Assembly: GCA_959606065.1 (NCBI GenBank)
Contig: CAUHHV010000003.1
Location: forward strand, 42,127 to 106,126
From: an uncultured Collinsella sp.
GTDB taxonomy: Bacteria > Actinomycetota > Coriobacteriia > Coriobacteriales > Coriobacteriaceae
Direction: 5' to 3'
Length of the DNA: 64,000 bases
In this document: positions 43,889-51,860 of the stretch, in pieces
Layout of the letters: the number at the start of each line of letters is the position of its first letter
Position numbering within the stretch: position 1 is the stretch's first letter
Position numbers and translations under genes: made by a program
Notes under the pieces: model-generated
The model's input: the letters and a program-made list of their open reading frames with translations, nothing else
What the model was told of the DNA's origin: nothing
The model's database searches: none

Positions 43889-45076
43889 ATGTCGAGCCTC
43901 ACCGGTAAGTCATTGAACCCTGTTATGAATCGCAGGAGCGTTATCGCGAGCGCAGCAGGTCTGGGGGCGATGTCTATTCTAGCTGGCTGCTCCTCCAACG
44001 GCGGCGACAGCGGTTCCGCTTCGGGCGACGCTTCGTTTAAGATCGGCACCATCGGCCCGCTGACCGGCGCCAACGCGTCCTACGGCAAGTCCGTTACCCA
44101 GGGTGTCGAGCTTGGCTGCAAGGATTTCTCGACCAAGGAGCTGCCGCTTGCCAGCAAGGCCGAGGATGACCAGGCCGACGGCGAGAAGGCCGTCAACGCC
44201 TTTAACACCCTGCTCGACTGGGGCATGCAGGCCCTCGTCGGCCCGACCACCACGGGTGCGTCGGTCGCCGTTGCCGCCGAGTGCGGTAACGACCCCGAGA
44301 CGTTCATGATCACTCCGTCCGCGTCCTCCGAGGACGTCACCAAGGGCAAGGATTGCGTCTTCCAGGTTTGCTTTACCGATCCCAACCAGGGCGTCAACGC
44401 TGCCAAGTTCCTGGCGCAGAAGTATGCGGACGAGAAGTTCGTACTGTTCTATAACTCCGGCGACGCCTATTCTTCGGGCATCGCAGATTCCTTTAAGGTT
44501 CAGGCCGCTAAATCCAAGCTCGAGATTGTTGACGAGGAGACCTTTAAGGACGACTCCGCCACGAGCTTTACCAACCAGCTCACCAAGGCCAAGCAGGCCG
44601 GCGCTACCATGATCTTTGCGCCGATCTACTACACGCCGGCGTCCGTCCTGCTCAAGAACGCCAAGGACATGGGCTACGACGTCAAGATGATGGGCTGCGA
44701 CGGCATGGACGGCATCCTGGGCGTTGAGGGCTTCGACACCTCTCTTGCCGAGGGTCTGCTGCTCATGACCCCGTTCTCCGCCGACGACGAGAAGAACGCC
44801 GACTTCGTCAACGCTTACAAGGATAAGTATGGCGAGACTCCGGACCAGTTTGCCGCCGACGCTTACGACGGCGTGCACGCGGTGGCCGAGGCCCTCGAGG
44901 AGGCCGGTCTTGGTGTCGACGCCGACCCGACCGAGGTCGCCGAGAAGCTGCCTAAGGCTATGCTCAAGATTACCGTTGACGGTCTGACCGGCAAGCTCAC
45001 CTGGAACGATAAGGGCCAGGTCCAGAAGGAGCCCACGGCGTACGTCATCACCGACGGCAAGTACGTACAGGCCTAA
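43889..45076 (+). CDS. ABC transporter substrate-binding lipoprotein 2 (branched-chain amino acid type)
   Basis: A 395-residue paralogue of the preceding protein; much of the mature chain is the same or conservatively changed. The signal again combines twin arginines (MNRRSVIASAAGLG) with the lipobox LAGC. The mature part opens with FKIGTIGPLTGANASYG. GAGAGGAGAG precedes the ATG. A hairpin at 45109-45138 separates it from livH, which could allow higher levels of binding protein than of permease. Divergence at the N-terminal half of the ligand cleft suggests a different specificity. Confidence 0.9.
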   Translation: MSSLTGKSLNPVMNRRSVIASAAGLGAMSILAGCSSNGGDSGSASGDASFKIGTIGPLTGANASYGKSVTQGVELGCKDFSTKELPLASKAEDDQADGEKAVNAFNTLLDWGMQALVGPTTTGASVAVAAECGNDPETFMITPSASSEDVTKGKDCVFQVCFTDPNQGVNAAKFLAQKYADEKFVLFYNSGDAYSSGIADSFKVQAAKSKLEIVDEETFKDDSATSFTNQLTKAKQAGATMIFAPIYYTPASVLLKNAKDMGYDVKMMGCDGMDGILGVEGFDTSLAEGLLLMTPFSADDEKNADFVNAYKDKYGETPDQFAADAYDGVHAVAEALEEAGLGVDADPTEVAEKLPKAMLKITVDGLTGKLTWNDKGQVQKEPTAYVITDGKYVQA

Positions 45077-45108
45077 TAGGCCGCCTTACATAGAGCGGTT
45101 TTGATCCC

Positions 45109-45138
45109 AAGCAGGGGAGGTTTTGGCCTTCCCTGCTT
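45109..45138 (+). terminator. Intercistronic hairpin before livH
   Basis: AAGCAGGGGAGG (45109-45120) pairs with CCTTCCCTGCTT (45127-45138), with one G-T pair. There is no T-tract, so it looks like a 3' stability hairpin or partial terminator between the binding-protein gene and livH. Confidence 0.55.
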
Positions 45139-45215
45139 GCTTGGTATCTAGGGACGATGTAACGTCCCTGTTTCATACATCAACTGGAAACCTATTCGAA
45201 AGGGGGATGTGGAAC

Positions 45216-46097
45216 ATGACGGTCTTTATCCAATACCTGGTCAACGGCCTGTCCATGGGCAGCGTCTACGCCATCATCGCGTTGGGCTACACCATGGTCT
45301 ACGGTATCGCCAAGATGCTCAACTTCGCTCACGGCGACGTCATCATGGTCGGTGCCTATGTCTCGTTCTGCGCCACGTCGTATCTCGGCCTCCCGGGCTG
45401 GGCATCTGTAATTCTCTCTTGTGTGGTCTGCACGGTTCTCGGTGTTCTCATCGAGGGTCTGGCATACAAGCCGCTGCGTCAGGCGGGCCCGCTGGCCGTT
45501 CTGATCACGGCCATCGGCGTGTCCTACTTCCTGCAGAACGCCGCGCAGCTCCTGTGGGGCGCCACGCCCAAGAACTTTACTTCGCTCGTCACCTTCCAGG
45601 TGCCGGAGTTCTTGGCCAAGTTTAACGTAAGCGCCGTCTCGCTCGTCACCATCGTCGCCTGCCTGGTTATCATGGCCGGCCTGATGTTCTTTACAGGTAA
45701 GACCAAGATGGGCAAGGCCATGCGCGCCGTGTCCGAGGACAAGGCCGCCGCTCAGCTCATGGGCATCAACGTCAACCGCACCATCTCGATGACGTTTGCC
45801 ATCGGCTCTGCCCTTGCCGCCATCGCCGGCGTGCTCCTGTGCTCCTACTCGCCGGTGTTGCAGCCCACCACGGGCGCCATGCCTGGCATCAAGGCCTTCG
45901 ACGCTGCCGTTTTCGGCGGCATCGGCTCCATCCCCGGTGCCTTTGTCGGCGGTATTCTCATCGGCATCATCGAGGCGATGGCTCAGGCTTACATTTCCAC
46001 GAGCCTTGCCAACTCCATCGTCTTTGGTGTTTTGATTATCGTCCTGCTCGTCAAGCCTGCCGGCCTCTTGGGCAAGTACGTCCCCGAGAAGGTGTAG
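45216..46097 (+). CDS. livH: Branched-chain amino acid ABC transporter permease LivH
   Basis: A 293-residue LivH-type inner membrane permease with about eight helices. Family patterns are LVNGLSMGSVYAIIALGYTM, INFAHGD-like LNFAHGDVIMVGA, and DKAAAQLMGINVNRT (contact site for the ATPase). The ATG at 45216 is used since AAAGGGGG ends 9 bases upstream; an ATG at 45207 touches that site. It is the first of four transporter genes read together. Confidence 0.94.
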   Translation: MTVFIQYLVNGLSMGSVYAIIALGYTMVYGIAKMLNFAHGDVIMVGAYVSFCATSYLGLPGWASVILSCVVCTVLGVLIEGLAYKPLRQAGPLAVLITAIGVSYFLQNAAQLLWGATPKNFTSLVTFQVPEFLAKFNVSAVSLVTIVACLVIMAGLMFFTGKTKMGKAMRAVSEDKAAAQLMGINVNRTISMTFAIGSALAAIAGVLLCSYSPVLQPTTGAMPGIKAFDAAVFGGIGSIPGAFVGGILIGIIEAMAQAYISTSLANSIVFGVLIIVLLVKPAGLLGKYVPEKV

Positions 46098-46106
46098 GTG
46101 AGCGTT

Positions 46107-47186
46107 ATGAAGTTCCTTAAAGACAAGCAGACGCGTCACGACTTTGTCACGTACGCCATGTGCATCGTGGCATTCGCCATCGTGTTCTTTATGCAGTCCA
46201 ACCATATGATCCCGCGCATGATCGCCGGTCAGCTGGTTCCCATCACGGCCTACATCGTTATGGCCATCTCGCTCAACCTCGTCGTCGGTATTGCGGGCGA
46301 CTTGTCGCTGGGCCACGCGGGCTTTATGAGTGTCGGCGCCTATACGGGCATCGTTACCGCCGTCGCGCTGGAGAGCGCCGTTCCGTCCGATCCGATGCGC
46401 CTGATCATCAGCATTGTGGTCGGCGCTATCGCTGCCGCCATCCTGGGCTTCTTGATCGGCATCCCGGTCCTTCGCCTGAGCGGCGATTACCTGGCTATCG
46501 TGACGCTGGCCTTTGGCGAGATCATCAAAGAGATCGTCACCTGCCTCATTGTGGGCGTCGATTCCCGCGGTCTGCACGTGATCTTTAACATCACGGGCAA
46601 CTCTACGATCGACGACCTGCACCTGCTTGAGGACGGCACCGCCATCATCAAGGGTGCCCAGGGCGCATCGGGCGTGTCGACCTATTCGACCTTCCTTGCC
46701 GGCGCCATCCTGGTTATGGTCGCGCTCGTGATTGTACTCAACCTGGTTCGCAGCCGTACCGGCCGTGCCATCATGGCCGTGCGCGATAACAAGATTGCAG
46801 CCGAGTCCGTAGGCATCTCCGTCACCGAGTACCGCATGATCGCCTTCGTGGTTTCCGCTGCCCTCGCCGGTGCTGCCGGAGCTCTCTTCGGCGGTAACTT
46901 CTCGCAGCTCTCCGCCACCAAGTTCGACTTCAACACGTCGATCCTCATTCTGGTGTTCGTGGTCCTGGGCGGCCTGGGCAACATGCGCGGTTCCGTCATC
47001 GCGGCGGCGTTGCTCACGGTGCTTCCCGAGCTGCTCCGTCAGTTCTCGGACTACCGCATGCTCATCTACGCCATCGTGTTGATCCTGGTCATGATCTTTA
47101 CCAACAACCCGCAGCTCAAGGCGTTCTTCGCACGCATTAAGGACCGCTTTGCTTCCAAGAAGGAGGTGGCAGCCGATGCCCAGTAA
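46107..47186 (+). CDS. livM: Branched-chain amino acid ABC transporter permease LivM
   Basis: A 359-residue LivM-type permease, partner of LivH. Nine to ten helices include SLNLVVGIAGDLSLGHAGFM, the family signature, and the cytosolic loop DNKIAAESVGISVTEYR. GGTGTAGGTGAG lies just upstream; a GTG at 46098 is an alternative start. Its end overlaps livG by 11 bases. Confidence 0.94.
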   Translation: MKFLKDKQTRHDFVTYAMCIVAFAIVFFMQSNHMIPRMIAGQLVPITAYIVMAISLNLVVGIAGDLSLGHAGFMSVGAYTGIVTAVALESAVPSDPMRLIISIVVGAIAAAILGFLIGIPVLRLSGDYLAIVTLAFGEIIKEIVTCLIVGVDSRGLHVIFNITGNSTIDDLHLLEDGTAIIKGAQGASGVSTYSTFLAGAILVMVALVIVLNLVRSRTGRAIMAVRDNKIAAESVGISVTEYRMIAFVVSAALAGAAGALFGGNFSQLSATKFDFNTSILILVFVVLGGLGNMRGSVIAAALLTVLPELLRQFSDYRMLIYAIVLILVMIFTNNPQLKAFFARIKDRFASKKEVAADAQ

Positions 47187-48036
47187 ATTTGAGTTCAACA
47201 AGGGTAAGATGGTCCCGTATCCTTCTGGCGCCATCGTTCCCGATCGCGATCTGGGCCAGCGCCCGGCACTCGAGTGCATCCACCTGGGCATTGAGTTCGG
47301 TGGCCTTAAGGCAGTCGACGACTTTAGCCTGACTATCGGCAAGACCGAGATCGCCGGTCTGATCGGCCCCAACGGTGCCGGAAAGACCACGGTCTTCAAC
47401 CTGCTCACCAAGGTGTACCAGCCCACGCACGGTACTATCCTGCTCGACGGCGAGGACACCTCGGGCAAGTCGGTCTATCAGGTCAACCGTATGGGTATCG
47501 CCCGTACCTTCCAGAACATTCGCCTGTTCAACACCATGACGGTGGAGGACAACGTTAAGGTCGGCCTGCACAACCAGGAGCGCTACTCTGGTTTTGAGGG
47601 CGTGCTGCGTCTGCCGACGTACTGGAAGCACGAGAAGGCCGCCCACGAGCGCGCCATGGAGCTGCTGTCCATCTTTGATATGGAGCACCTGGCAAACGAG
47701 CAGGCCGGCTCGCTGCCTTACGGCGCCCAGCGTCGTCTGGAGATCGTCCGCGCGCTTGCCACCAACCCCAAACTGCTGCTGCTCGACGAGCCTGCCGCCG
47801 GCATGAACCCGTCCGAGACCGCGGAGCTCATGGAGAACATCGTCAAGATCCGCGACACCTTTGGCATCGCCATTATGCTTATCGAGCATGATATGTCGCT
47901 CGTCATGAACATCTGCGAGGGCATCTGCGTGCTCAACTTTGGTAAGGTCATCGCCAAGGGCACGGCCGAGGAGATCCAGAACAACGATGCCGTAATTGAG
48001 GCATATCTGGGCAAGCAGGATAAGGGGGAGAACTAA
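47176..48036 (+). CDS. livG: Branched-chain amino acid ABC transporter ATPase LivG
   Basis: A 286-residue ABC ATPase. Walker A is GPNGAGKTT (about residue 64). The ABC signature position has LPYGAQRRLEIVRA, the usual LivG variant, and Walker B is LLLLDEPAAGMNP. A 30-residue N-terminal extension (KFEFNKGKMVPYPSGAIV) precedes the ATPase core; some LivG proteins have it and many do not. GAAGGAGGTGG precedes the ATG. It probably pairs with LivF to drive the LivHM permease. Confidence 0.94.
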   Translation: MPSKFEFNKGKMVPYPSGAIVPDRDLGQRPALECIHLGIEFGGLKAVDDFSLTIGKTEIAGLIGPNGAGKTTVFNLLTKVYQPTHGTILLDGEDTSGKSVYQVNRMGIARTFQNIRLFNTMTVEDNVKVGLHNQERYSGFEGVLRLPTYWKHEKAAHERAMELLSIFDMEHLANEQAGSLPYGAQRRLEIVRALATNPKLLLLDEPAAGMNPSETAELMENIVKIRDTFGIAIMLIEHDMSLVMNICEGICVLNFGKVIAKGTAEEIQNNDAVIEAYLGKQDKGEN

Positions 48037-48750
48037 ATGGCAGAGCCGATGCTTTCCGTCTACAACATCAACGTCTGGTACGGCGCTATCCACGCCATCA
48101 AGGACATCTCCTTTAACGTCAACGAGGGCGAGATCGTGGCCCTGATCGGCGCGAACGGCGCCGGTAAGTCCACGACGCTTAAAACCATCTCGGGCCTGCT
48201 GCGTTCCAAGACCGGCTCCATCAAGTTTATGGGCGAGGACATTACCCATACGCCTGCCGATAAACTGGTGGGCAAGGGCCTGGCCCAGGTTCCCGAGGGC
48301 CGTCGCGCCTTTTTGCAGATGACGGTCGAGGAGAACCTGGAGATGGGCGCCTACACGCAGCCCAAGTCCACGGTGGCTCCGGGCCTTGAGCGCGTCTACG
48401 AGCAGTTCCCGCGCCTTAAGGAGCGCCGTCGCCAGGTCGCCGGCACCCTTTCGGGCGGCGAACAGCAGATGCTCGTTATGGGGCGCGCCCTTATGAGCAA
48501 CCCCAAGCTGCTCATGCTCGACGAGCCTTCCATGGGCCTGGCGCCGATTCTGATTGAGCAGATTTTCCAGATTGTCGAGGACCTGCACAAGGCCGGCACC
48601 ACGGTGCTTCTGGTCGAGCAGAATGCGCAGATGGCGCTCTCGATCGCCACACGCGGCTACGTGCTCGAGACCGGCAAGATCACCATGACTGGCACCGGCC
48701 AAGAGCTCCTGCACGACGATAACGTCCGCAAAGCCTACCTGGGCGGTTAA
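48037..48750 (+). CDS. livF: Branched-chain amino acid ABC transporter ATPase LivF
   Basis: A 237-residue ABC ATPase. Walker A is GANGAGKSTT, the signature is LSGGEQQML, and Walker B is LLMLDEPSMGLAP. VPEGRRAFLQMTVEENLEMG is typical of LivF. Its ATG directly follows the livG stop. It is the last gene of the transporter operon; a perfect hairpin follows at 48754. Confidence 0.94.
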   Translation: MAEPMLSVYNINVWYGAIHAIKDISFNVNEGEIVALIGANGAGKSTTLKTISGLLRSKTGSIKFMGEDITHTPADKLVGKGLAQVPEGRRAFLQMTVEENLEMGAYTQPKSTVAPGLERVYEQFPRLKERRRQVAGTLSGGEQQMLVMGRALMSNPKLLMLDEPSMGLAPILIEQIFQIVEDLHKAGTTVLLVEQNAQMALSIATRGYVLETGKITMTGTGQELLHDDNVRKAYLGG

Positions 48751-48753
48751 CTA

Positions 48754-48781
48754 GTTACGCGGTTTTACCAAACCGCGTAAC
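48754..48781 (+). terminator. Hairpin after livF
   Basis: GTTACGCGGTTT (48754-48765) pairs perfectly with AAACCGCGTAAC (48770-48781) around TACC, starting three bases after the livF stop. It lacks a T-tract. Confidence 0.6.
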
Positions 48782-48797
48782 GGCTCGACGCTGCAAG

Positions 48798-48894
48798 CCC
48801 GCCAGAGCGGCAATCTGCCTTTCAACTTCGGCGGCATGACCAGAAGGTCAATGCCGCCTCGTTTCAAGGCACCTTGCTCGCTCTGGCGGGTTTT
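48798..48894 (+). terminator. Nested-hairpin terminator-like structure after livF
   Basis: An outer stem CCCGCCAGAGCG (48798-48809) pairs perfectly with 48879-48890 and is followed by TTTT. Inside lies a second stem, GGCGGCATGACC (48830-48841), against 48846-48858 with one bulge. The compound structure is larger than a usual terminator. Confidence 0.6.
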
Positions 48895-48950
48895 CGCTGT
48901 CGTTGCCAAAACATCGACGTTGTGGCAGATGCCAACGACTATTCCCTTTA

Positions 48951-49017
48951 AGTTGCGGTGGAATAGGGACTAAATGGGAGCCTCAGAGGTCAAAAGAGTC
49001 CTTATTCCACCGCAACT
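48951..49017. repeat. Long inverted repeat upstream of cutC
   Basis: Bases 48951-48971 and 48997-49017 form a 21-bp inverted repeat with one mismatch (AGTTGCGGTGGAATA arms). The loop and inner arm carry AGGGACT, reminiscent of the GGGACAG elements elsewhere. With the two hairpins before it, it fills the 326-bp gap between livF and cutC; no gene is seen there. Confidence 0.65.
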
Positions 49018-49076
49018 TCATGGGGGTGTGTGACAATGCCCGTCGGAAAACATCTGCTGTCTTTGGGGGTCTAGCT

Positions 49077-49754
49077 ATGCTGTACGAGTTTTGTGCCGAG
49101 AACTTTGAGCGTGTGCCGGCGGCTATCGATGCCGGTGCTAAGCGCATCGAGTTGTGCGACAACCTTGCCGTCGGTGGTACCACGCCCTCGGCCGGCGTTA
49201 TCAGCACTACGGTCAGCTATGCTCACGAGCATGACGCGCGAGTGATGTGCATGATTCGCCCGCGTGGCGGTGACTTTCACTACAACCAGGACGAGCTGCG
49301 CATGATGGAGATGGACTTGGGTCTTGCCGTGAGCGCCGGCGTTGACGGCCTGGTCTTTGGCTGCTGCAAGCCCTGTGCCGGCGGCTGGGCGCTCGACGAG
49401 CTCACCCTCGGCGCCCTCGTGATGGCTACGGGCTGCGCGACCGAGGAGTGCAAGCGCGGGGCCATCGATATCACCTTCCACATGGCCTTTGACCAGCTCT
49501 CGCCCGAGGCTCAGCTGGACGCCATTGACACACTCGCCGACTGCGGCATCACGCGCATCCTGACGCATGGTGGTGCTGCCGGAACGCCGATCGAGGACAA
49601 CCTGGAGCACCTGTCGCGTCTTGTCGAGTATGCGGGCGACCGCCTGACCATCCTTCCCGGCGGCGGCATTTCTACGGCCAACCGCGATACCGTGGCGGCG
49701 GCATTGAGCGTCTCCGAGCTCCATGGCACCAAGATCGTGCCGCTGGAGGCGTAA
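49077..49754 (+). CDS. cutC: CutC-family protein
   Basis: A 225-residue TIM-barrel protein of the CutC family, linked to copper homeostasis in other bacteria though its molecular role is unsettled. Family segments are YEFCAENFERVPAAIDAGAKRIELCDNLAVGG, MIRPRGGDFHYN, VDGLVFGCC, THGGAAGTP and LPGGGIST. The ATG at 49077 is preceded by a G-rich site. The frame is open to 48903 but that stretch covers the inverted repeat. The next gene starts 4 bases after the stop with its ribosome site inside cutC, so the two are co-transcribed. Confidence 0.9.
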   Translation: MLYEFCAENFERVPAAIDAGAKRIELCDNLAVGGTTPSAGVISTTVSYAHEHDARVMCMIRPRGGDFHYNQDELRMMEMDLGLAVSAGVDGLVFGCCKPCAGGWALDELTLGALVMATGCATEECKRGAIDITFHMAFDQLSPEAQLDAIDTLADCGITRILTHGGAAGTPIEDNLEHLSRLVEYAGDRLTILPGGGISTANRDTVAAALSVSELHGTKIVPLEA

Positions 49755-49757
49755 CCC

Positions 49758-50555
49758 GTGGCGCTGGTATTTGACGTTCAGCAGGCGAACGGTAAGCCCG
49801 ACGACAACCGGCGCCCTGGCACCGCGTGTCCCTTTTGCGATACCGAGGAACTTGCCGATATCATCCGGCGCGATGGTGACTGCATCTGGCTCGAGAATAA
49901 GTTCAAGACCCTGCGCGCCACCCGTCAAACCGTGCTGATCGAGTCGGCCGATCACGATGCCGACCTGGTGATCTATGAGCCGGATGAACTCCACCATGTG
50001 ATGCGGTTTGCCCTGGGTTGCTGGCAGCAGATGATCGATTCACAGCAGTATCGCAGCGTTCTCATGTACAAGAACAAGGGTCCGCTCTCGGGCGGTAGTC
50101 TCGTTCATCCGCACATGCAGATTGTGGGTTTGGAGCAGGAAGACGGCTACACTTCGCTGACTTCCGCCAATTTCGAAGGCATCAATGTCTGGCAACAGGG
50201 GAGAATCTCGGTCAATATCTCAACCGAACCGATCATGGGGTTCTTTGAGATCAACGTTTCAGCCCCGCAGGGAATCGCCGCCAGCGATGACGCACGAGAC
50301 CAAGCCGAGGCGGATCTCTTTGCCGATGCGATCCAGGTAGCTCTGCGCTATATCCTAAACGAGCACCACGGTGGTCGCGCAGAGTCGTACAACTTGTTCT
50401 TCTATCACCTGGGCGGTCGGACCATTGCCAAGGCGCTGCCGCGTTGGGTGGTTTCGCCCTACTTTGTCGGCTATCGTTTGGCCCAAGTCAATGCCGAGAC
50501 GACGCTCGATATCGATGCTGAGCGTCTGCGTGCGCATCTGGAAACGCTCGTATAG
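49758..50555 (+). CDS. DUF4931/GalT-like HIT-superfamily protein
   Basis: A 265-residue protein like galactose-1-phosphate uridylyltransferase C-terminal domains and DUF4931. A CPFC pair (about residues 25-28) may bind metal. The HIT-type nucleotidyl-transfer motif is GSLVHPHMQIVG (about residue 115). A second conserved segment, YNLFFYHLGGRTIAKALPRW, lies near the C-terminus. It probably transfers or hydrolyses a nucleotidyl group, but the substrate is unknown. The GTG start follows GGAGGCG in the end of cutC. Confidence 0.75.
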   Translation: MALVFDVQQANGKPDDNRRPGTACPFCDTEELADIIRRDGDCIWLENKFKTLRATRQTVLIESADHDADLVIYEPDELHHVMRFALGCWQQMIDSQQYRSVLMYKNKGPLSGGSLVHPHMQIVGLEQEDGYTSLTSANFEGINVWQQGRISVNISTEPIMGFFEINVSAPQGIAASDDARDQAEADLFADAIQVALRYILNEHHGGRAESYNLFFYHLGGRTIAKALPRWVVSPYFVGYRLAQVNAETTLDIDAERLRAHLETLV

Positions 50556-50585
50556 CAAGACTAACACCCGCGTAATGCGGACAGC

Positions 50586-51584
50586 CTAGCGCGCCATGGC
50601 GTCGCGGCCGGCTTCGACCCGCTTGCGCTGTTTGGTGCGCTCCTCGCAGGTTAGGCACTCAAAGAGATGCCCGATAATCGAGGCCAGCACCTGCTGAAAC
50701 AGCGTGCCGCACATGACGGGGAACACGACCTCGCCCGGAAAGTACTGCGTGGCGATGACGGCACCCGAAGAGATGTTGCGCATGCCGCAGGTAAAGCACA
50801 TGGTAGTCGTCTCGCTATATGGCAGATGCAGCGCACGTGCGACCAGAAAACCGACGACAAAGCCGCTGATGGCGAAGACCAAAATAAAGAGGGCGACTTC
50901 CAGGCGCACCGCGTTTATGTGCAGCACGTACTCGCTCATAGCGGTGGAGTTGGACGCGATGACGCCCATCATCATGAACTTGCAGGCGGGCGAGAGCACG
51001 GGAGAGAGTTTCTCGTGGCCCCAGCCGCGCGTGAGTTCATTGATGGCAATACCGAGCACAGCGGGGATGGCGATCATAAAGGCCATGTTCTGCATCATGC
51101 TCGGCACGTCGATCGAGACGGTGGCGCCCAGCAGGAGCTTGAGCGTAAGCGGAATCGTCACAGGTGAGATGACCGAGGACGTCAGGATGATGGTGAGCGC
51201 GAGCGGGCCGTTGCCGCCGAACATGCTGATCCACATAAAAGCGGTGACGGCCACGGGCACGCTGTATTCGAGCACAATGCCGCAGACAAGGTTGGGGTTG
51301 GAGCCAAAGAAGAGTGACCCCATGGCATACGCCGCGATGGGAATAAGCACCGCCGAGACGAGCAGCGCCAAGACTAGGTGCAACGGACGGCGGAACACCT
51401 CGGTTACCTGGTGAAAGGTGTTGCTGAGCGCACCCTGAAACGTCATAAAGGCAAACAAGGTGGGAACGATGGGCTTGAGTACGCCAATCTGTTGGGGAAA
51501 GAGCACGCCGAGTGCCACGCAAATCGGAACGATGACCTGCATGTGCCCCGCGAGAAACTTGCCCAGTCCAACCCATTGCTTCAT
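50586..51584 (-). CDS. Bile acid:sodium symporter (BASS) family transporter
   Basis: A 332-residue membrane protein of the BASS family with nine to ten helices. Family patterns include PTLFAFMTFQGALSN, LVCGIVLEYSVPVAVTAF and TTTMCFTCGMRNISSGAVIA. The tail is hydrophilic with CLTCEERTK. GGGAG lies upstream of the ATG. Such proteins move organic acids or sterol-type anions with sodium. In a gut bacterium a bile acid is possible, but the sequence does not prove it. The gene is convergent with the DUF4931 gene. Confidence 0.83.
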   Translation of the reverse strand: MKQWVGLGKFLAGHMQVIVPICVALGVLFPQQIGVLKPIVPTLFAFMTFQGALSNTFHQVTEVFRRPLHLVLALLVSAVLIPIAAYAMGSLFFGSNPNLVCGIVLEYSVPVAVTAFMWISMFGGNGPLALTIILTSSVISPVTIPLTLKLLLGATVSIDVPSMMQNMAFMIAIPAVLGIAINELTRGWGHEKLSPVLSPACKFMMMGVIASNSTAMSEYVLHINAVRLEVALFILVFAISGFVVGFLVARALHLPYSETTTMCFTCGMRNISSGAVIATQYFPGEVVFPVMCGTLFQQVLASIIGHLFECLTCEERTKQRKRVEAGRDAMAR

Positions 51585-51860
51585 ATGCGCTTGTGACTCC
51601 CTTTGCCCGTGAACCCGTTTTGAATGGATATGCTAGACGCTCGCATGCGTCCGTGCGTCAGAAACGCTCGAATATTTCGAGGCTATTACCGGCATCGTTT
51701 ACCGAAACCGCGGCGTGCTGCGGCGATTTGCGTCTGCTCTGCACGGTATAATAAATCCGTTCAACAGATCTGCCTGCCGAAGCGGGCATACACAGAGGAC
51801 TCATCGCTATGAACCGTGAGAGGTATCGCGGCGACCTGCCCCTATCGGGGGTGGGCGCCT

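Noticed and set aside
45192..47468. 758-residue minus-strand frame across livH-livM-livG
   Set aside because: It is antisense to three conserved transporter genes and is rich in His, Asp and Arg without any motif.
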